The translations under genes and the position numbers were made by a program. From positions 124,001 to 188,000 of the forward strand of contig NZ_CABPSF010000009.1 in assembly GCF_902459685.1 (NCBI RefSeq): a stretch of 64,000 nt of DNA. Reading direction: 5' to 3'. The DNA is from Pandoraea iniqua. Its GTDB lineage: Bacteria; Pseudomonadota; Gammaproteobacteria; Burkholderiales; Burkholderiaceae. Shown one piece after another: positions 33,645-42,894 of the stretch (position 1 is its first letter; every line of letters begins with the position of its first letter). Below the pieces are notes generated by a model. The model had not been told where the DNA came from. It saw only the letters and a list, made by a program, of their open reading frames with translations, and made no database searches.

Positions 33645-35111
33645 TCAGGGCAGCATGCCGAGCACGCGCCACCAGAGGTAATCGAGCGGGAACAGCAGCA
33701 CCAGTGTGATGACGGTCATGACGACGGTCAGCCGCGTGCCGTCGCGCATGGTGGCGCCGCCGAGATGCATGGCGATCATCATCGGCGGGCTCTGGTACGG
33801 CAGCAATGCTGTGGAGAACACCGGAACCTGCAACATCAGCACGGTATAGAGCGGCAGGCCACTGGCAGTGGAGAGTTGTCCGGCGAGCGGCGTGAGCACC
33901 GCTGGCAGCCCCGGCAGCGTGGCCACGAGGCCGATAGCCGCACCGATGGCGATCAACCACGCGGCATTGATGACCGGCGTGCCCGGCACCATGCCGACAG
34001 CGTCGAGACACAAGCGTGCGAGTTTTTCCCCCAGACCGGTGTCGGCCACCACCGCGCCCATGCCGAGAAAGCCTGCCACGTAGATCAGCGGCGTGATGTG
34101 CATCTGCTCGGTGAAGGTCTTCGGCGTGACGATGTGAATGGCAGGGAGCAGGCAGATGATGGCCGCCGCCACGGAGATCCACGCGGGCGAGATGCCGTGC
34201 CACGCGTCGGTGGCGAAGCCCGCAAGCGCCAGCGCGAGCAAGACCGACAAGCGCCGCGCATCGGTCGACAGCGGCGGTGCGACGGCGTCCTTCGTGTTCT
34301 CGAGCGGGCCGTTATCGGGAAACAGACGGCAGATTACCCACACCAGAATCACAGCCTTGAGCGCGCCGAGCACCGGGAAGTGCAGCAAGAGATACGGCGC
34401 GTAGTGCAGCTTCACCCCGTAGAACGAGTCAGCCGCCCCCATCAGCACGCTGTTGGGAATGTTGGCGGGCAGGATCGTCGTGGGCGGCATATAGCTGGCG
34501 GCCGCGACGGTCATGACGAGCCCCGTGCGGCCACGTCGTCCCTCCGTGAGTCCGATGCGATCGGCGAGTGCCAGCACGATGGGGATGAGCAAGAGAATAC
34601 GGCCCGTCGTCGAGGGCATCACGAACGCGAGACCCACACACGCCACCATCACGGACGCGACATAGCGCGGGTACGTGGGGCGCTTGAGCGCGAAGAGCGT
34701 CGCGGCCAGCTTCGTGCCGAGACCGGTCGTGCGCACGGCAATGCCGGTGACGGCGCCGCCGAACACGAGCCACCACGCTGCCGAGTGGAAGCCGGCGAAG
34801 ATGACTTCGGGCTTCGCGACGTGCAGCAATACGGCCAGCAGGAAGAACGTCAGCGTGGTGATCGGCTCCGGGAACAACCCGAACGCCCACGCGCCGATGG
34901 TGAACAGCACGAGCACGGCCGCCTGCGCGGCGGTCGGTGTCAGGCCCAGCGTGGTACTGCCGTGACTGGCCGCCCACAGCGCGAGCGCCAGCAGGATATA
35001 GACGCCGTAGCCGGAGAGGGCGCGGGCCTGCGCTTTCAGGCGATCGCGGCGAAGGGCTTCCGCAGGACGGGGCGGGGGGACGGGCGAGTGTTGCGGCGAA
35101 GCATTGGTCAT
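33645..35111 (-). CDS. DASS/SLC13-family anion transporter (CitT/sulfate-dicarboxylate type)
   Basis: A 488-aa membrane protein with 11 or more hydrophobic segments. Family features are LFGLFPEPITTLTFFLLAVL-like helices, FVMPSTTGRILLLIPIVLAL (the first Ser-Thr substrate loop), SYMPPTTILPANIPNSVLMG, and in the second half VFSTALLPYQSPPMMIAMHL. The closest characterised types move di- or tricarboxylates or sulfate with sodium. It is divergent from an AraC regulator across 164 nt that contains a tandem repeat. Substrate unknown. Confidence 0.85.
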   Translation of the reverse strand: MTNASPQHSPVPPPRPAEALRRDRLKAQARALSGYGVYILLALALWAASHGSTTLGLTPTAAQAAVLVLFTIGAWAFGLFPEPITTLTFFLLAVLLHVAKPEVIFAGFHSAAWWLVFGGAVTGIAVRTTGLGTKLAATLFALKRPTYPRYVASVMVACVGLAFVMPSTTGRILLLIPIVLALADRIGLTEGRRGRTGLVMTVAAASYMPPTTILPANIPNSVLMGAADSFYGVKLHYAPYLLLHFPVLGALKAVILVWVICRLFPDNGPLENTKDAVAPPLSTDARRLSVLLALALAGFATDAWHGISPAWISVAAAIICLLPAIHIVTPKTFTEQMHITPLIYVAGFLGMGAVVADTGLGEKLARLCLDAVGMVPGTPVINAAWLIAIGAAIGLVATLPGLPAVLTPLAGQLSTASGLPLYTVLMLQVPVFSTALLPYQSPPMMIAMHLGGATMRDGTRLTVVMTVITLVLLFPLDYLWWRVLGMLP

Positions 35112-35144
35112 GGCGCTTGTCGTTTTGATGATGGGCCAGAGAAT

Positions 35145-35174
35145 CGGTATTGCTCGGTATTGCTCGGTATTGCC
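35145..35174. repeat. Three tandem copies of a 10-bp unit in a divergent promoter
   Basis: The unit CGGTATTGCT starts at 35145, 35155 and 35165; the last copy differs only in its tenth base. It lies between the DASS transporter and the AraC regulator starts. Spacing of one helical turn would place each copy on the same DNA face, so it could be an array of activator half-sites; slippage is another explanation. Confidence 0.8.
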
Positions 35175-35275
35175 GCCCGCTGCGCGGTGGTGGCTTGCAT
35201 CGCGTCGGGCATGTCGTATCCTAGCGACTCATCGGGGGCTACGACACCCCGATCCGGACAAATACCAACGCGAAC

Positions 35276-36088
35276 ATGCCACGCCCCCCGCGCGCCTCAG
35301 CGGCGCGCCCGAACTTCTTCCCGATGCCGCGCACCGCGCCGAGCGCCGATGTGCCGGTCATCGCGCATCTGCGCACGCCACCCGCCGACGCACTCATCGA
35401 ATCGCACCGTCATCCTTGGGGGCAACTGATCTTTCCGCTGCGTGGCGGTCTGCGCATTATCGCGGGCAACACGAGCCTGATCGCGCCGATTTTTCGCGCA
35501 GCGTGGGTGCCGGCGGAAATGCTGCATGAAGTGGCGGCACTGGGCGTTGCCGAGTTCTATGCGCTGTATCTATGGCCCGAGGCGTCGCCGTTGCCGGCCG
35601 ACCGCTGCGTGGTGATCGAAGCGTCGCCGCTGATGCGTGATTTGGCCGCCGCGCTGGCGAGCGATATGCCGGTGACGGATCGCCGGCATGGGTTGATCAC
35701 GTCGCTGCTGCTCGAGGAACTGCGCGTCGCGCCCCCCGTCTCGCTCGATTTGCAGATGCCGACCGACCGGCGCTTGCGGTTGCTGTGCGACGCGTTGATG
35801 GAACAGCCCGACGACGATCGGTCGCTGGCGCAGTGGGCATCGGAAGTGGGGGCATCGGAGCGCACACTCGCGCGCTTGTTCAGCACGGAACTGGGGACGA
35901 GTTTCGGCACGTGGCGGCAACAGGTGAGACTGGCGCGTGCTGTCGACTGGATTGCGCGCGGCGTGCCGGTGGCAAGTGTTGCGGCACGTCTGGGGTATGC
36001 GAACCCGGCCGCGTTCTCGGCGATGTTCCGGCGCGCGTTGGGCGTGTCGCCGCGTGAGTTCACGCGTGAGGGGAAGACGAAGGCATGA
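35276..36088 (+). CDS. AraC-family transcriptional regulator with N-terminal cupin
   Basis: A 270-aa regulator. The N-terminal part has a cupin-like SHRHPWGQLIFPLRGGLRII. The C-terminal double HTH covers about residues 165-265 with LAQWASEVGASERTLARLFS and ARGVPVASVAARLGYANPAA followed by FSAMFRRALGVSPREF, the AraC signature. It is divergent from the DASS transporter gene and may control it. It overlaps the next gene by 4 nt (ATGA). There is no strong ribosome site before the ATG at 35276. Confidence 0.9.
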   Translation: MPRPPRASAARPNFFPMPRTAPSADVPVIAHLRTPPADALIESHRHPWGQLIFPLRGGLRIIAGNTSLIAPIFRAAWVPAEMLHEVAALGVAEFYALYLWPEASPLPADRCVVIEASPLMRDLAAALASDMPVTDRRHGLITSLLLEELRVAPPVSLDLQMPTDRRLRLLCDALMEQPDDDRSLAQWASEVGASERTLARLFSTELGTSFGTWRQQVRLARAVDWIARGVPVASVAARLGYANPAAFSAMFRRALGVSPREFTREGKTKA

Positions 36089-36441
36089 CCGGCACGCCAC
36101 CCAGCAAACCGTGGTTTCTCTATTTACTCGAATGCGCGGGCGGGCGCATCTATACCGGCATCACCGTCGATGTTCAGGCGCGCTACGCCGCCCACGTGGC
36201 GGGTAAAGGGGCGCGCTTCACGCGCGCGCATCCGCCGTCACGCATTTTGTTGTCGATGGATTTTGCCGACCGCTCCGCAGCGTCGCGCGCGGAGTATCGG
36301 GTGAAGCAGTTGAGTGCGACGCAAAAGCGCGCGCTGATCGCGGGCACGTTCGCCGTGGATTTCGGCGTGAGCGATGCAGCGGCGCCGCCAAAGACACCGC
36401 GCCGCCGCAAAGTTACGGCACCAGACGCGCCTGTCGAATGA
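36085..36441 (+). CDS. GIY-YIG (URI) nuclease-superfamily protein
   Basis: A 118-aa small GIY-YIG domain protein: FLYLLECAGGRIYTGITVDV carries the YLL...IYTGIT variant of the motif, followed by RYAAHVAGKGARFTRAHPPS with a conserved Arg, and ASRAEYRVKQLSATQKRALI with the catalytic Glu. Single-domain members (UPF0213) are widespread, with no settled function. It overlaps the AraC gene by 4 nt and its last 29 nt overlap the opposing hydrolase gene. Confidence 0.9.
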   Translation: MTGTPPSKPWFLYLLECAGGRIYTGITVDVQARYAAHVAGKGARFTRAHPPSRILLSMDFADRSAASRAEYRVKQLSATQKRALIAGTFAVDFGVSDAAAPPKTPRRRKVTAPDAPVE

Positions 36442-37618
36442 GCTTTCGTACGTCGCGCTGAATCGCGCCGAACTGGCCGCGCGGCGGAATCGGCGACACC
36501 ACCAGCGCCCAGCTATCCCCCGGCACCGTCTTTTCGACCACTGTGTAATAGGTCGACTGCGTGCGGAAGAAGTCGGCAATACCGTCGTGACTGATCCGGT
36601 AACTGCGATCCCCCGAACCCGGCACCAGAAACACGCCCAGCGTGTAGAAGATGTCGCGATCCGGATTGATCGGGCCGGCCTGCTTGTCGAGCAGCATCGC
36701 GCGCAGCGTCTTCTCCGTGAGCAGGCTCGGGCGGCGAATGTCGAACACGCGCCACACCTTGAGCAGCGCCGAGGTCGACATCTGCCAGCCCGCAAACGGT
36801 GCCAGCAGGCGCCAGCTCTCAGGCAGCGTCGCATCGGCGATGCCGAGCGGGCCGAAGATGTTCTTCTCGCAGAAATCTTTGTAGTCGGTGCCCGACACGG
36901 CTTCGATCACCATCCCCAGCAACAGATACGAGACGTTCGAGTAAACGAAGTCGGTCTTGCCCGTGGAGTGACCCGCGTCGCCCGCATCGAGATAGTTGAA
37001 GAAGTCCGAGCTGCCGCCCACACGGCGAATCGCCAGTCCGCTATACAACCCGTTGACGGGGTCGTTGTAGCCGTTGGTGGCGAGACCGGCGCGGTGCGCG
37101 AGCAGACGCCGCACGCTCAAATCGCGCAGGCTCGGGTCGAGCGGCTTGCCGTGTTCCTTGGAATAGGTGTCGAGCAGGTCGCCCAGCTTGGCGTCGAGCG
37201 AGAGCTTGCCCTGCTGCACGAGCAGCGCGATGCCGATGGCGGTGACCGATTTCGACAGGCTGGCCACGGGCAGCATCCGCGAGGCGTCGTCGCCGGGCGT
37301 GGCCGCTTCGAGCGGCGCGCCGCCATCGGTTTCCGAGCGCAGCCAGACGTGCGACAGGTTATAGCGCTCCTTGAGTTGCGCCACGCCTTGCGTGATGGTC
37401 GACTGCCCGATCGGCACGGCCGGCGTAATGGCCACCGAGCCGCCGGTCGAGGGCAGTGCGACGACAGCGCCTGCTCCACTGTAGGCACTGTTGGCACTGC
37501 TGGCGGTTGTTGCCGCCGCTGAATTGTTCTGCGCAAGCGCATTGACTGCCGTCAGCAGGGTCGCCGCGCCGAAAAGCGCGGCCGCCACCAGTCCCCGGAA
37601 GGACTGACGCGGTTTCAC
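36413..37618 (-). CDS. Exported beta-lactamase-fold serine hydrolase (class C/DD-peptidase-like)
   Basis: About 401 aa from a GTG at 37618, chosen because it yields a clean Sec signal (KPRQSFRGLVAAALFGAATL, cleavage after NALAQ); the frame stays open to an ATG at 37765, which would put about 50 extra residues before the signal. SLSK at 120-123 is the nucleophile motif and YSN at 226-228 the second. A Thr/Ser-rich linker follows the signal. Family members are carboxypeptidases, esterases or class C-like enzymes; the poor conservation elsewhere argues against a true beta-lactamase. Periplasmic. Confidence 0.82.
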   Translation of the reverse strand: MKPRQSFRGLVAAALFGAATLLTAVNALAQNNSAAATTASSANSAYSGAGAVVALPSTGGSVAITPAVPIGQSTITQGVAQLKERYNLSHVWLRSETDGGAPLEAATPGDDASRMLPVASLSKSVTAIGIALLVQQGKLSLDAKLGDLLDTYSKEHGKPLDPSLRDLSVRRLLAHRAGLATNGYNDPVNGLYSGLAIRRVGGSSDFFNYLDAGDAGHSTGKTDFVYSNVSYLLLGMVIEAVSGTDYKDFCEKNIFGPLGIADATLPESWRLLAPFAGWQMSTSALLKVWRVFDIRRPSLLTEKTLRAMLLDKQAGPINPDRDIFYTLGVFLVPGSGDRSYRISHDGIADFFRTQSTYYTVVEKTVPGDSWALVVSPIPPRGQFGAIQRDVRKLIRQARLVP

Positions 37619-38237
37619 ATCGGTCGTATCGCCAAGATCGGCAACGCGCCTCAAACGCGCGCCGATACGCGATACGCCGCACAAGACGTCGCGCGACATG
37701 CAACGCAACGCCTCATGCGTGGTCAAACGTGCCCCTGCCGCCCGGCGGTGCCGAACGACGTACATTGTGAATTCCCCCCGCGCACGATCCGATGGACATC
37801 AACTCAACTCTCTTCGGAGTCGGAATGGTTCGGGGTGCGCACTTGCCGCTTTGCGGCGCTCTTCAATGTTGATCGAAGTCTAGAAAAACTTCGCGTAAAT
37901 ACCTAGCAAAAGGCCCGCATTTTACATTAAGTTGCACATATCGACAAAATTCACCCATAGCTAAACGCAATCGCAGCCGCCCAGCCCCGAAGCCTCGGGC
38001 GTGGCGGCCGACGCGCAGTCGCTATTGCACGCCGAGAACTCTCTCGTCTTGCGAGACAACCTCCGCAAATGCCCGCCTGATAAGGCTTTGCGGCTTACCG
38101 AGCCGATCTGTCAGCGCCACACCGACAAGACCTGTCACGTTTCGCGGTGTAATCTATCGGCTACTGGCTCCGACTCGCCCACAGGCCCTAGGGGCGGCGT
38201 CTGATGGCGTCGTACCGGCCGAAGGATCGACCGATAC
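37619..38237. other. Divergent intergenic region upstream of lpiA/mprF
   Basis: About 470-620 nt depending on the hydrolase start. An AT-rich block around 37870-37975 contrasts with the flanks and probably holds the divergent promoters. No ORF, repeat or terminator is convincing. AAGGA about 12 nt before the ATG at 38238 is a weak ribosome site. Confidence 0.5.
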
Positions 38238-40868
38238 ATGACTGAACCTACTCGCGCGCGCCCGAGCCGGCCCGCCGATTCTGCTGCTGTAATGGCGCTG
38301 CCCGCCCGATGGCGCTGGGTGCGCCAGTTGCCGTGGAGCGCCGCACGCCCTTGGCTGATCACGGCCGGGGTCATCCTGCTCGGCCTCTTCGTCTTCGACG
38401 CGCTGCATCACATGCTGCGTCACGTGCACTACGACGACGTTATCGCCGCGATTCACGACACCCCTGTGACACGGCTCGTGCTTGCCATGCTGGCAACCCT
38501 CGCGAGCTACGCGGCACTCACCGGTTACGACATCTCCGGCCTGCGGTTCGCGGGCGCCACCGTCAAGCGCTCGACGGTCATGCTCACGTCGTTCATCGCC
38601 TATGCATTGGGGAATTCCGTCGGGCTGGGCGTGCTCACCGGCGGCACCGTGCGCATGCGCATGTATGCGGCGGCAGGCGTCGATGCTTCGAAGGTCGCGC
38701 AGGCCGTTGCCTTCAACGCGGGCGCGTTCGGTTTAGGCATGACGGTCTTCGGGTCGCTGGGGATGTTGTGGGGCGCGTCGCGCGTCTCTGCGCTGGTGCC
38801 GGTGCCCGCATGGATGTTGCAGTTGGCGGCCCTGTTGCTGCTCGCCGGGTCGGGCTGGTTCCTCGCGCTGTGCGCACGCAAGCGCACGGTGGCGCTCTTC
38901 GGCCGCTGGGATATCCCGCTGCCGCCGCTGCGTCTCGCGTTGCGCCAACTCCTGATCTCCGCCGCCGATCTCGGCATGGCCGCCGCGGCGCTGTGGTGCC
39001 TGCTGCCCGCCGGTGTGGTGGATCTGCCGACGTTCGTCGTGTTCTACGCCATCGCCATGGCGCTGGGTGTGCTCAGCCATGTCCCGGGCGGCGTGGGCGT
39101 GTTCGAGGCCGTGATTCTGCTTGCCACCAACGGGCACGCGCCGGTGAGTCAGGTGGCCGGCGCGCTGGTGCTCTATCGCGGCATCTACTATCTGCTGCCT
39201 CTCATGCTCGCGGCCTGCCTGCTGGCGTGGTTTGAATTCCGCCAAAGTCCGGCAGCCCCCATCGGACGTGCCGCCGTGCGGCTCTTCCCCGGCGTATTGG
39301 CGGCGCTCACGCTCGTGGCCGGTGTCATGTTGCTGATCTCCGGCGTGACGCCCGCGACGCGCGACGCCGAAGACTTCCTGCGTCAACACGTGCCACTGTT
39401 TCTCGTCGAAGTCTCGCACTTGCTGGGCAGTGTGGCGGGGCTGGCGATGCTGTTTCTCGCGCGCGGCCTGTTGCATCGGCTGGACGCCGCGTGGTGGGGC
39501 TCGCTCGGGCTGACGATTGTGGCGGCGGTGCTCGCGATTCCGAAAGGCATCGCGTTGTCGGAGTGCTTCGTGCTGGCCGTGCTGGCGACGTTGCTGCTGG
39601 TCTCGCGCAAACAGTTCGACCGGCGCTCGTCGCTCTTCACGCAGACCTTCGAACCGGGCTGGATCATCGCGGTGCTCTCGGTACTCGGCGCATGTACGTG
39701 GCTGATGTTCATGTCGTACCGGCGCGTGGGTTACGCGAATCAACTCTGGTGGCAATTCACGTTCGACGGCGATGCGCCGCGCTCGATGCGGGCGCTGATG
39801 GTGGTCGCCGTCATCGGTCTGGGCCTGTCGCTGTGGCAATTGTTGCGTCAGTCGGCCGGGGCGATGGTGCCTGCGAGTGAAGACGAACTGGCGCGCGCGC
39901 GAGCAGTGATTCAGAAGCAACCGGCCGCCGACGCCTGCCTCGCGCTCATGGGCGACAAGAGCTTCCTGTTCTCGCCGTCGGGCAACGCTTTCATCATGTA
40001 CGCCAAGCATCGGCGCTCGTGGGTCTCGCTCGCCGATCCGGTGGGGGACCAGAAGGAATGGCCGGAATTGATCTGGCGTTTCATCGAGCTGGCGGACTCG
40101 CATGGCGGGCGCGCGGCGTTTTACAAGACACGTCCGCAGGCGCTGCCGCTCTACATCGATGCGGGATTGCGTGCGTACAAGCTCGGTGAGGAGGCGTTCG
40201 TGTCGTTGCCCGAGTTCGGACTGCAAGGCTCGCGCCGCGCGAATTTGCGACACGGCGTGGCACGCGGCGAGCGCGAAGGGCTCTCGCTGGAAATCGTTGC
40301 CCCCGCCGACGTGCCGCCACATCTGCCTGAGATGCGCGCGGTGTCCGACGCGTGGCTCGCGCGACAGCACACGCGAGAGAAGGGCTTCTCGTTGGGGGCG
40401 TTCACCGACACCTATGTGGCACGGCAACCGGTGGCATTGGTACGACGTGACGGGCGGCTGGTCGCGTTTGCGACGTTGATGTGTCCGGACGTGCAGCGCA
40501 TCGAGGCGAGCATCGACCTGATGCGTCAGGTGCCGGATGCGCCCGCGGGCACGATGGACTTTCTGTTCGCCAATCTGATGCTGCACTTCAAGGCGCAGGG
40601 CTATCAGCGCTTCGGGCTGGGCATGGCGCCGATGTCGGGCATGGTGACGCACCAGCTCGCGCCGCGCTGGCATCGCTTCGGGCGAATGATGTTTGCGCAC
40701 GGGGCACGGTTCTACAACTTCCGTGGCCTGCGCAGCTTCAAGGACAAATTCGATCCGCAATGGGAGGCGCGCTATCTGATGACGCCGGGCGGACTCGCGC
40801 CGATGCTCACGCTCGCCGACGTGGCGGCGCTTGTCGGGGGCGGCTGGAAAGGGATGATTACGAAATGA
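38238..40868 (+). CDS. mprF: Bifunctional phosphatidylglycerol lysyltransferase/flippase (MprF/LpiA)
   Basis: An 876-aa protein. The N-terminal ~560 residues contain about 14 hydrophobic segments with the flippase marks FIAYALGNSVGLGVLTGGTV and LSHVPGGVGVFEAVILL. The C-terminal ~300 residues are the DUF2156 synthase domain: SFLFSPSGNAFIMYAKHRRS, WVSLADPVG, FYKTRPQALPLYIDAGLRAY, FGLGMAPMSGM and FRGLRSFKDKFDPQWEARYL. It adds an amino acid from aminoacyl-tRNA to phosphatidylglycerol and exposes the lipid outward, which lowers negative surface charge. The stop overlaps acvB in ATGA. Confidence 0.93.
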   Translation: MTEPTRARPSRPADSAAVMALPARWRWVRQLPWSAARPWLITAGVILLGLFVFDALHHMLRHVHYDDVIAAIHDTPVTRLVLAMLATLASYAALTGYDISGLRFAGATVKRSTVMLTSFIAYALGNSVGLGVLTGGTVRMRMYAAAGVDASKVAQAVAFNAGAFGLGMTVFGSLGMLWGASRVSALVPVPAWMLQLAALLLLAGSGWFLALCARKRTVALFGRWDIPLPPLRLALRQLLISAADLGMAAAALWCLLPAGVVDLPTFVVFYAIAMALGVLSHVPGGVGVFEAVILLATNGHAPVSQVAGALVLYRGIYYLLPLMLAACLLAWFEFRQSPAAPIGRAAVRLFPGVLAALTLVAGVMLLISGVTPATRDAEDFLRQHVPLFLVEVSHLLGSVAGLAMLFLARGLLHRLDAAWWGSLGLTIVAAVLAIPKGIALSECFVLAVLATLLLVSRKQFDRRSSLFTQTFEPGWIIAVLSVLGACTWLMFMSYRRVGYANQLWWQFTFDGDAPRSMRALMVVAVIGLGLSLWQLLRQSAGAMVPASEDELARARAVIQKQPAADACLALMGDKSFLFSPSGNAFIMYAKHRRSWVSLADPVGDQKEWPELIWRFIELADSHGGRAAFYKTRPQALPLYIDAGLRAYKLGEEAFVSLPEFGLQGSRRANLRHGVARGEREGLSLEIVAPADVPPHLPEMRAVSDAWLARQHTREKGFSLGAFTDTYVARQPVALVRRDGRLVAFATLMCPDVQRIEASIDLMRQVPDAPAGTMDFLFANLMLHFKAQGYQRFGLGMAPMSGMVTHQLAPRWHRFGRMMFAHGARFYNFRGLRSFKDKFDPQWEARYLMTPGGLAPMLTLADVAALVGGGWKGMITK

Positions 40869-42682
40869 CGGATCGGGCAGATCGCATGGATCGAAAGGGT
40901 CGAATGGATCGAACGCAGGGGAAACACCGCGCAATGGCGACGGCAGGGATAAAGCACGGCGGCGGACGCGGCGTGTGGCTGGCCGCAGCATTGCTTCTGC
41001 CACTGACGGTGAGCGGGTTGGCAAGCGCACAGACGGCGGCGCCGTCGACGCCATCGTCGCAGACCCAGACAGTCACGCACGCCGATCTCGCGTCCGCCGC
41101 ATCTGCCCGCTCGGCGGAGCAGGCCGCGAAGGCGCGCAACGTGCTCAAGCCACCGCCCAAGGCGGGCCCGGTCGCCGTGCCGCCATCGGCTGCCTCCAGC
41201 GTTACGGCACCAGTCATGGCGCCCGCGGCAGCCGCGGCGGCCGGTGCTGCGGCATCACGCGGCGCCGCCACGGAAGTCATCTCGCATGGCCGCTTCGAGA
41301 ACGTGCCGGTCTTCCGGCCAGCGGGCGAGCCGAATGCCACGGTGCTGTTCCTCTCGGATGACGATGGCTGGACGCCGCGCGCCGAGCGCATGGCGCGCGC
41401 GCTCGTCGACACCGGGGCCATCGTGGCGGGCATCGACACGGCCCGGTTGATGGCGAATTTCACCAAGGACGACGGCGCGTGTGTTTTCCCGTCGGGCGAT
41501 CTGGACAACTTCGGCCGTTTTCTCGAAGCCTACGAAAAGCTGCCCGGCTACACGCCCCCGATTCTCGTGGGCGATGGCGTCGGCGGTACGTTCGCCTACG
41601 CGATGCTCGCGCAAGCTAAGAGCGAAACCTTCTCCGGTGCGCTCTCGGTCGACTTCTGCCCGGTGCTGCCGATGGCCAAGCCGCTGTGTCAGGGCGAGGG
41701 CGTGCATTTCGGGCGGGGCATCACGCATACCGCCGGCGGCGCGCCGATGCGTCTGCTGCCGGCCCCTGCATTGGGGGCGCCGTGGCTGGCGATGAGCGGC
41801 CCGGCGGGCAGTCCGGTAGCGCGTGCGCCGCGTTGTTCGGATCGTCTCGCCCAAGGCTTTGTCGCGCGCGCCTCGAACGCCAGTTGGGTGGTGGGCGGAC
41901 TGGCGGGCAGTCTCGGCAGTCAGGGTGACGGTGCCGACGCCTCACCGGGAGGAAACACGCCGGTGCTGGCCGACTGGGCCACGCAATACAAGAACGCGTT
42001 CAAGCGGCTCAACGCGCATCACGTGGCGGGGACGGCGCGCCCGCCCGCCGCCGTGGCCGACCTGCCGGTGATCGAAGTCGCCGCGACGGGCAAGCCCGCG
42101 GCCAACATGGCCGATGCGTTCGCGATTCTGCTGTCGGGCGATGGCGGCTGGGCCGGGCTGGACCGCGATGTGGCGGGGGCGCTCGCCGCGCACGGCCTGC
42201 CGGTGGTCGGCATCGACTCGCTGCGCTACTTCTGGTCGGCGCGTACACCCGCGTCGGGCGCGCTCGACATCGACCGGCTGGTGCGCTTCTATCAGACACG
42301 CTGGAACAAGAAGCGCGTGATTCTCATCGGTTATTCGCAAGGGGCAGACGTGCTGCCGTTCATGGTCAATCGCATGCCACCGGTCAGCAAGGAGCGCGTG
42401 GCGCTGCTCGTGCTGATGGGGTTGGGGCAGAAGGCCGACTTCGAATTTCGTATGACTAACTGGGTGATGTCCAGCCAGAACGGCCTGCCGATCCGCCCGG
42501 AGGTCGAGCGCCTGCCTGACGGGCTGGCCATGTGCGTGTACGGCGCCGACGAGGACGACAGCAATTGCCCCGGCCTCGACCCCAAGCGCGTGCAAATCGT
42601 CAAAATGCCCGGTGGCCACCACTTCGACGGCAATTACACACGGCTGGCCGATCTGATTCTCGAAGGCGTCGGCAAGCACTGA
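40865..42682 (+). CDS. acvB: AcvB/VirJ-family periplasmic protein, probable aminoacyl-phosphatidylglycerol hydrolase
   Basis: About 605 aa from the ATG overlapping mprF; an ATG at 40934 would give a shorter and more normal Sec signal (WLAAALLLPLTVSGLASAQ) and may be the true start. After a Pro/Ala-rich linker come two alpha/beta-hydrolase-like domains. The first has FLSDDDGWTPRAERMARALV; the second has LLSGDGGWAGLDRDVAGALA and the nucleophile elbow LIGYSQGADVLPFM, then GGHHFDG with the catalytic His. In Agrobacterium and Rhizobium, AcvB hydrolyses lysyl-PG and is encoded with lpiA, the arrangement seen here. Confidence 0.88.
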   Translation: MTDRADRMDRKGRMDRTQGKHRAMATAGIKHGGGRGVWLAAALLLPLTVSGLASAQTAAPSTPSSQTQTVTHADLASAASARSAEQAAKARNVLKPPPKAGPVAVPPSAASSVTAPVMAPAAAAAAGAAASRGAATEVISHGRFENVPVFRPAGEPNATVLFLSDDDGWTPRAERMARALVDTGAIVAGIDTARLMANFTKDDGACVFPSGDLDNFGRFLEAYEKLPGYTPPILVGDGVGGTFAYAMLAQAKSETFSGALSVDFCPVLPMAKPLCQGEGVHFGRGITHTAGGAPMRLLPAPALGAPWLAMSGPAGSPVARAPRCSDRLAQGFVARASNASWVVGGLAGSLGSQGDGADASPGGNTPVLADWATQYKNAFKRLNAHHVAGTARPPAAVADLPVIEVAATGKPAANMADAFAILLSGDGGWAGLDRDVAGALAAHGLPVVGIDSLRYFWSARTPASGALDIDRLVRFYQTRWNKKRVILIGYSQGADVLPFMVNRMPPVSKERVALLVLMGLGQKADFEFRMTNWVMSSQNGLPIRPEVERLPDGLAMCVYGADEDDSNCPGLDPKRVQIVKMPGGHHFDGNYTRLADLILEGVGKH

Positions 42683-42697
42683 GCGCCCGTCACACAC

Positions 42698-42724
42698 GGC
42701 GGCGGCATTCCGGATGCCGCCGCC
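42698..42724 (+). terminator. Strong stem-loop after acvB, possible terminator
   Basis: GGCGGCGGCAT (42698-42708) pairs perfectly with ATGCCGCCGCC (42714-42724) around a 5-nt loop. There is no T run, so it may act with Rho or as an mRNA 3'-end stabiliser. It lies 16 nt after the acvB stop. Confidence 0.5.
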
Positions 42725-42894
42725 CGCATTGCCAGTCTCCCTGCTACTCACTCCGCCACTCACCGGCCACTCACCCCGCCGTTGTATCCCCGCCCGCGCC
42801 GCTTTTTCTCGCCTTGCCTTCCGGTCTGGCGCTCCGTACACTGCCGCCAGTTTCATTGGCCCACCTTGCGCACGACACACAGGAGAAGATCGAT

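Noticed and set aside
36413-37765. Calling the serine hydrolase a true beta-lactamase resistance gene
   Set aside because: SxxK and YxN are present, but the long Ser/Thr linker and weak similarity elsewhere fit the broad esterase/DD-peptidase group; resistance cannot be inferred.
38733-41054. Long - strand frame opposite mprF (773 aa)
   Set aside because: Antisense shadow; Arg/His/Gln-rich composition without motifs.
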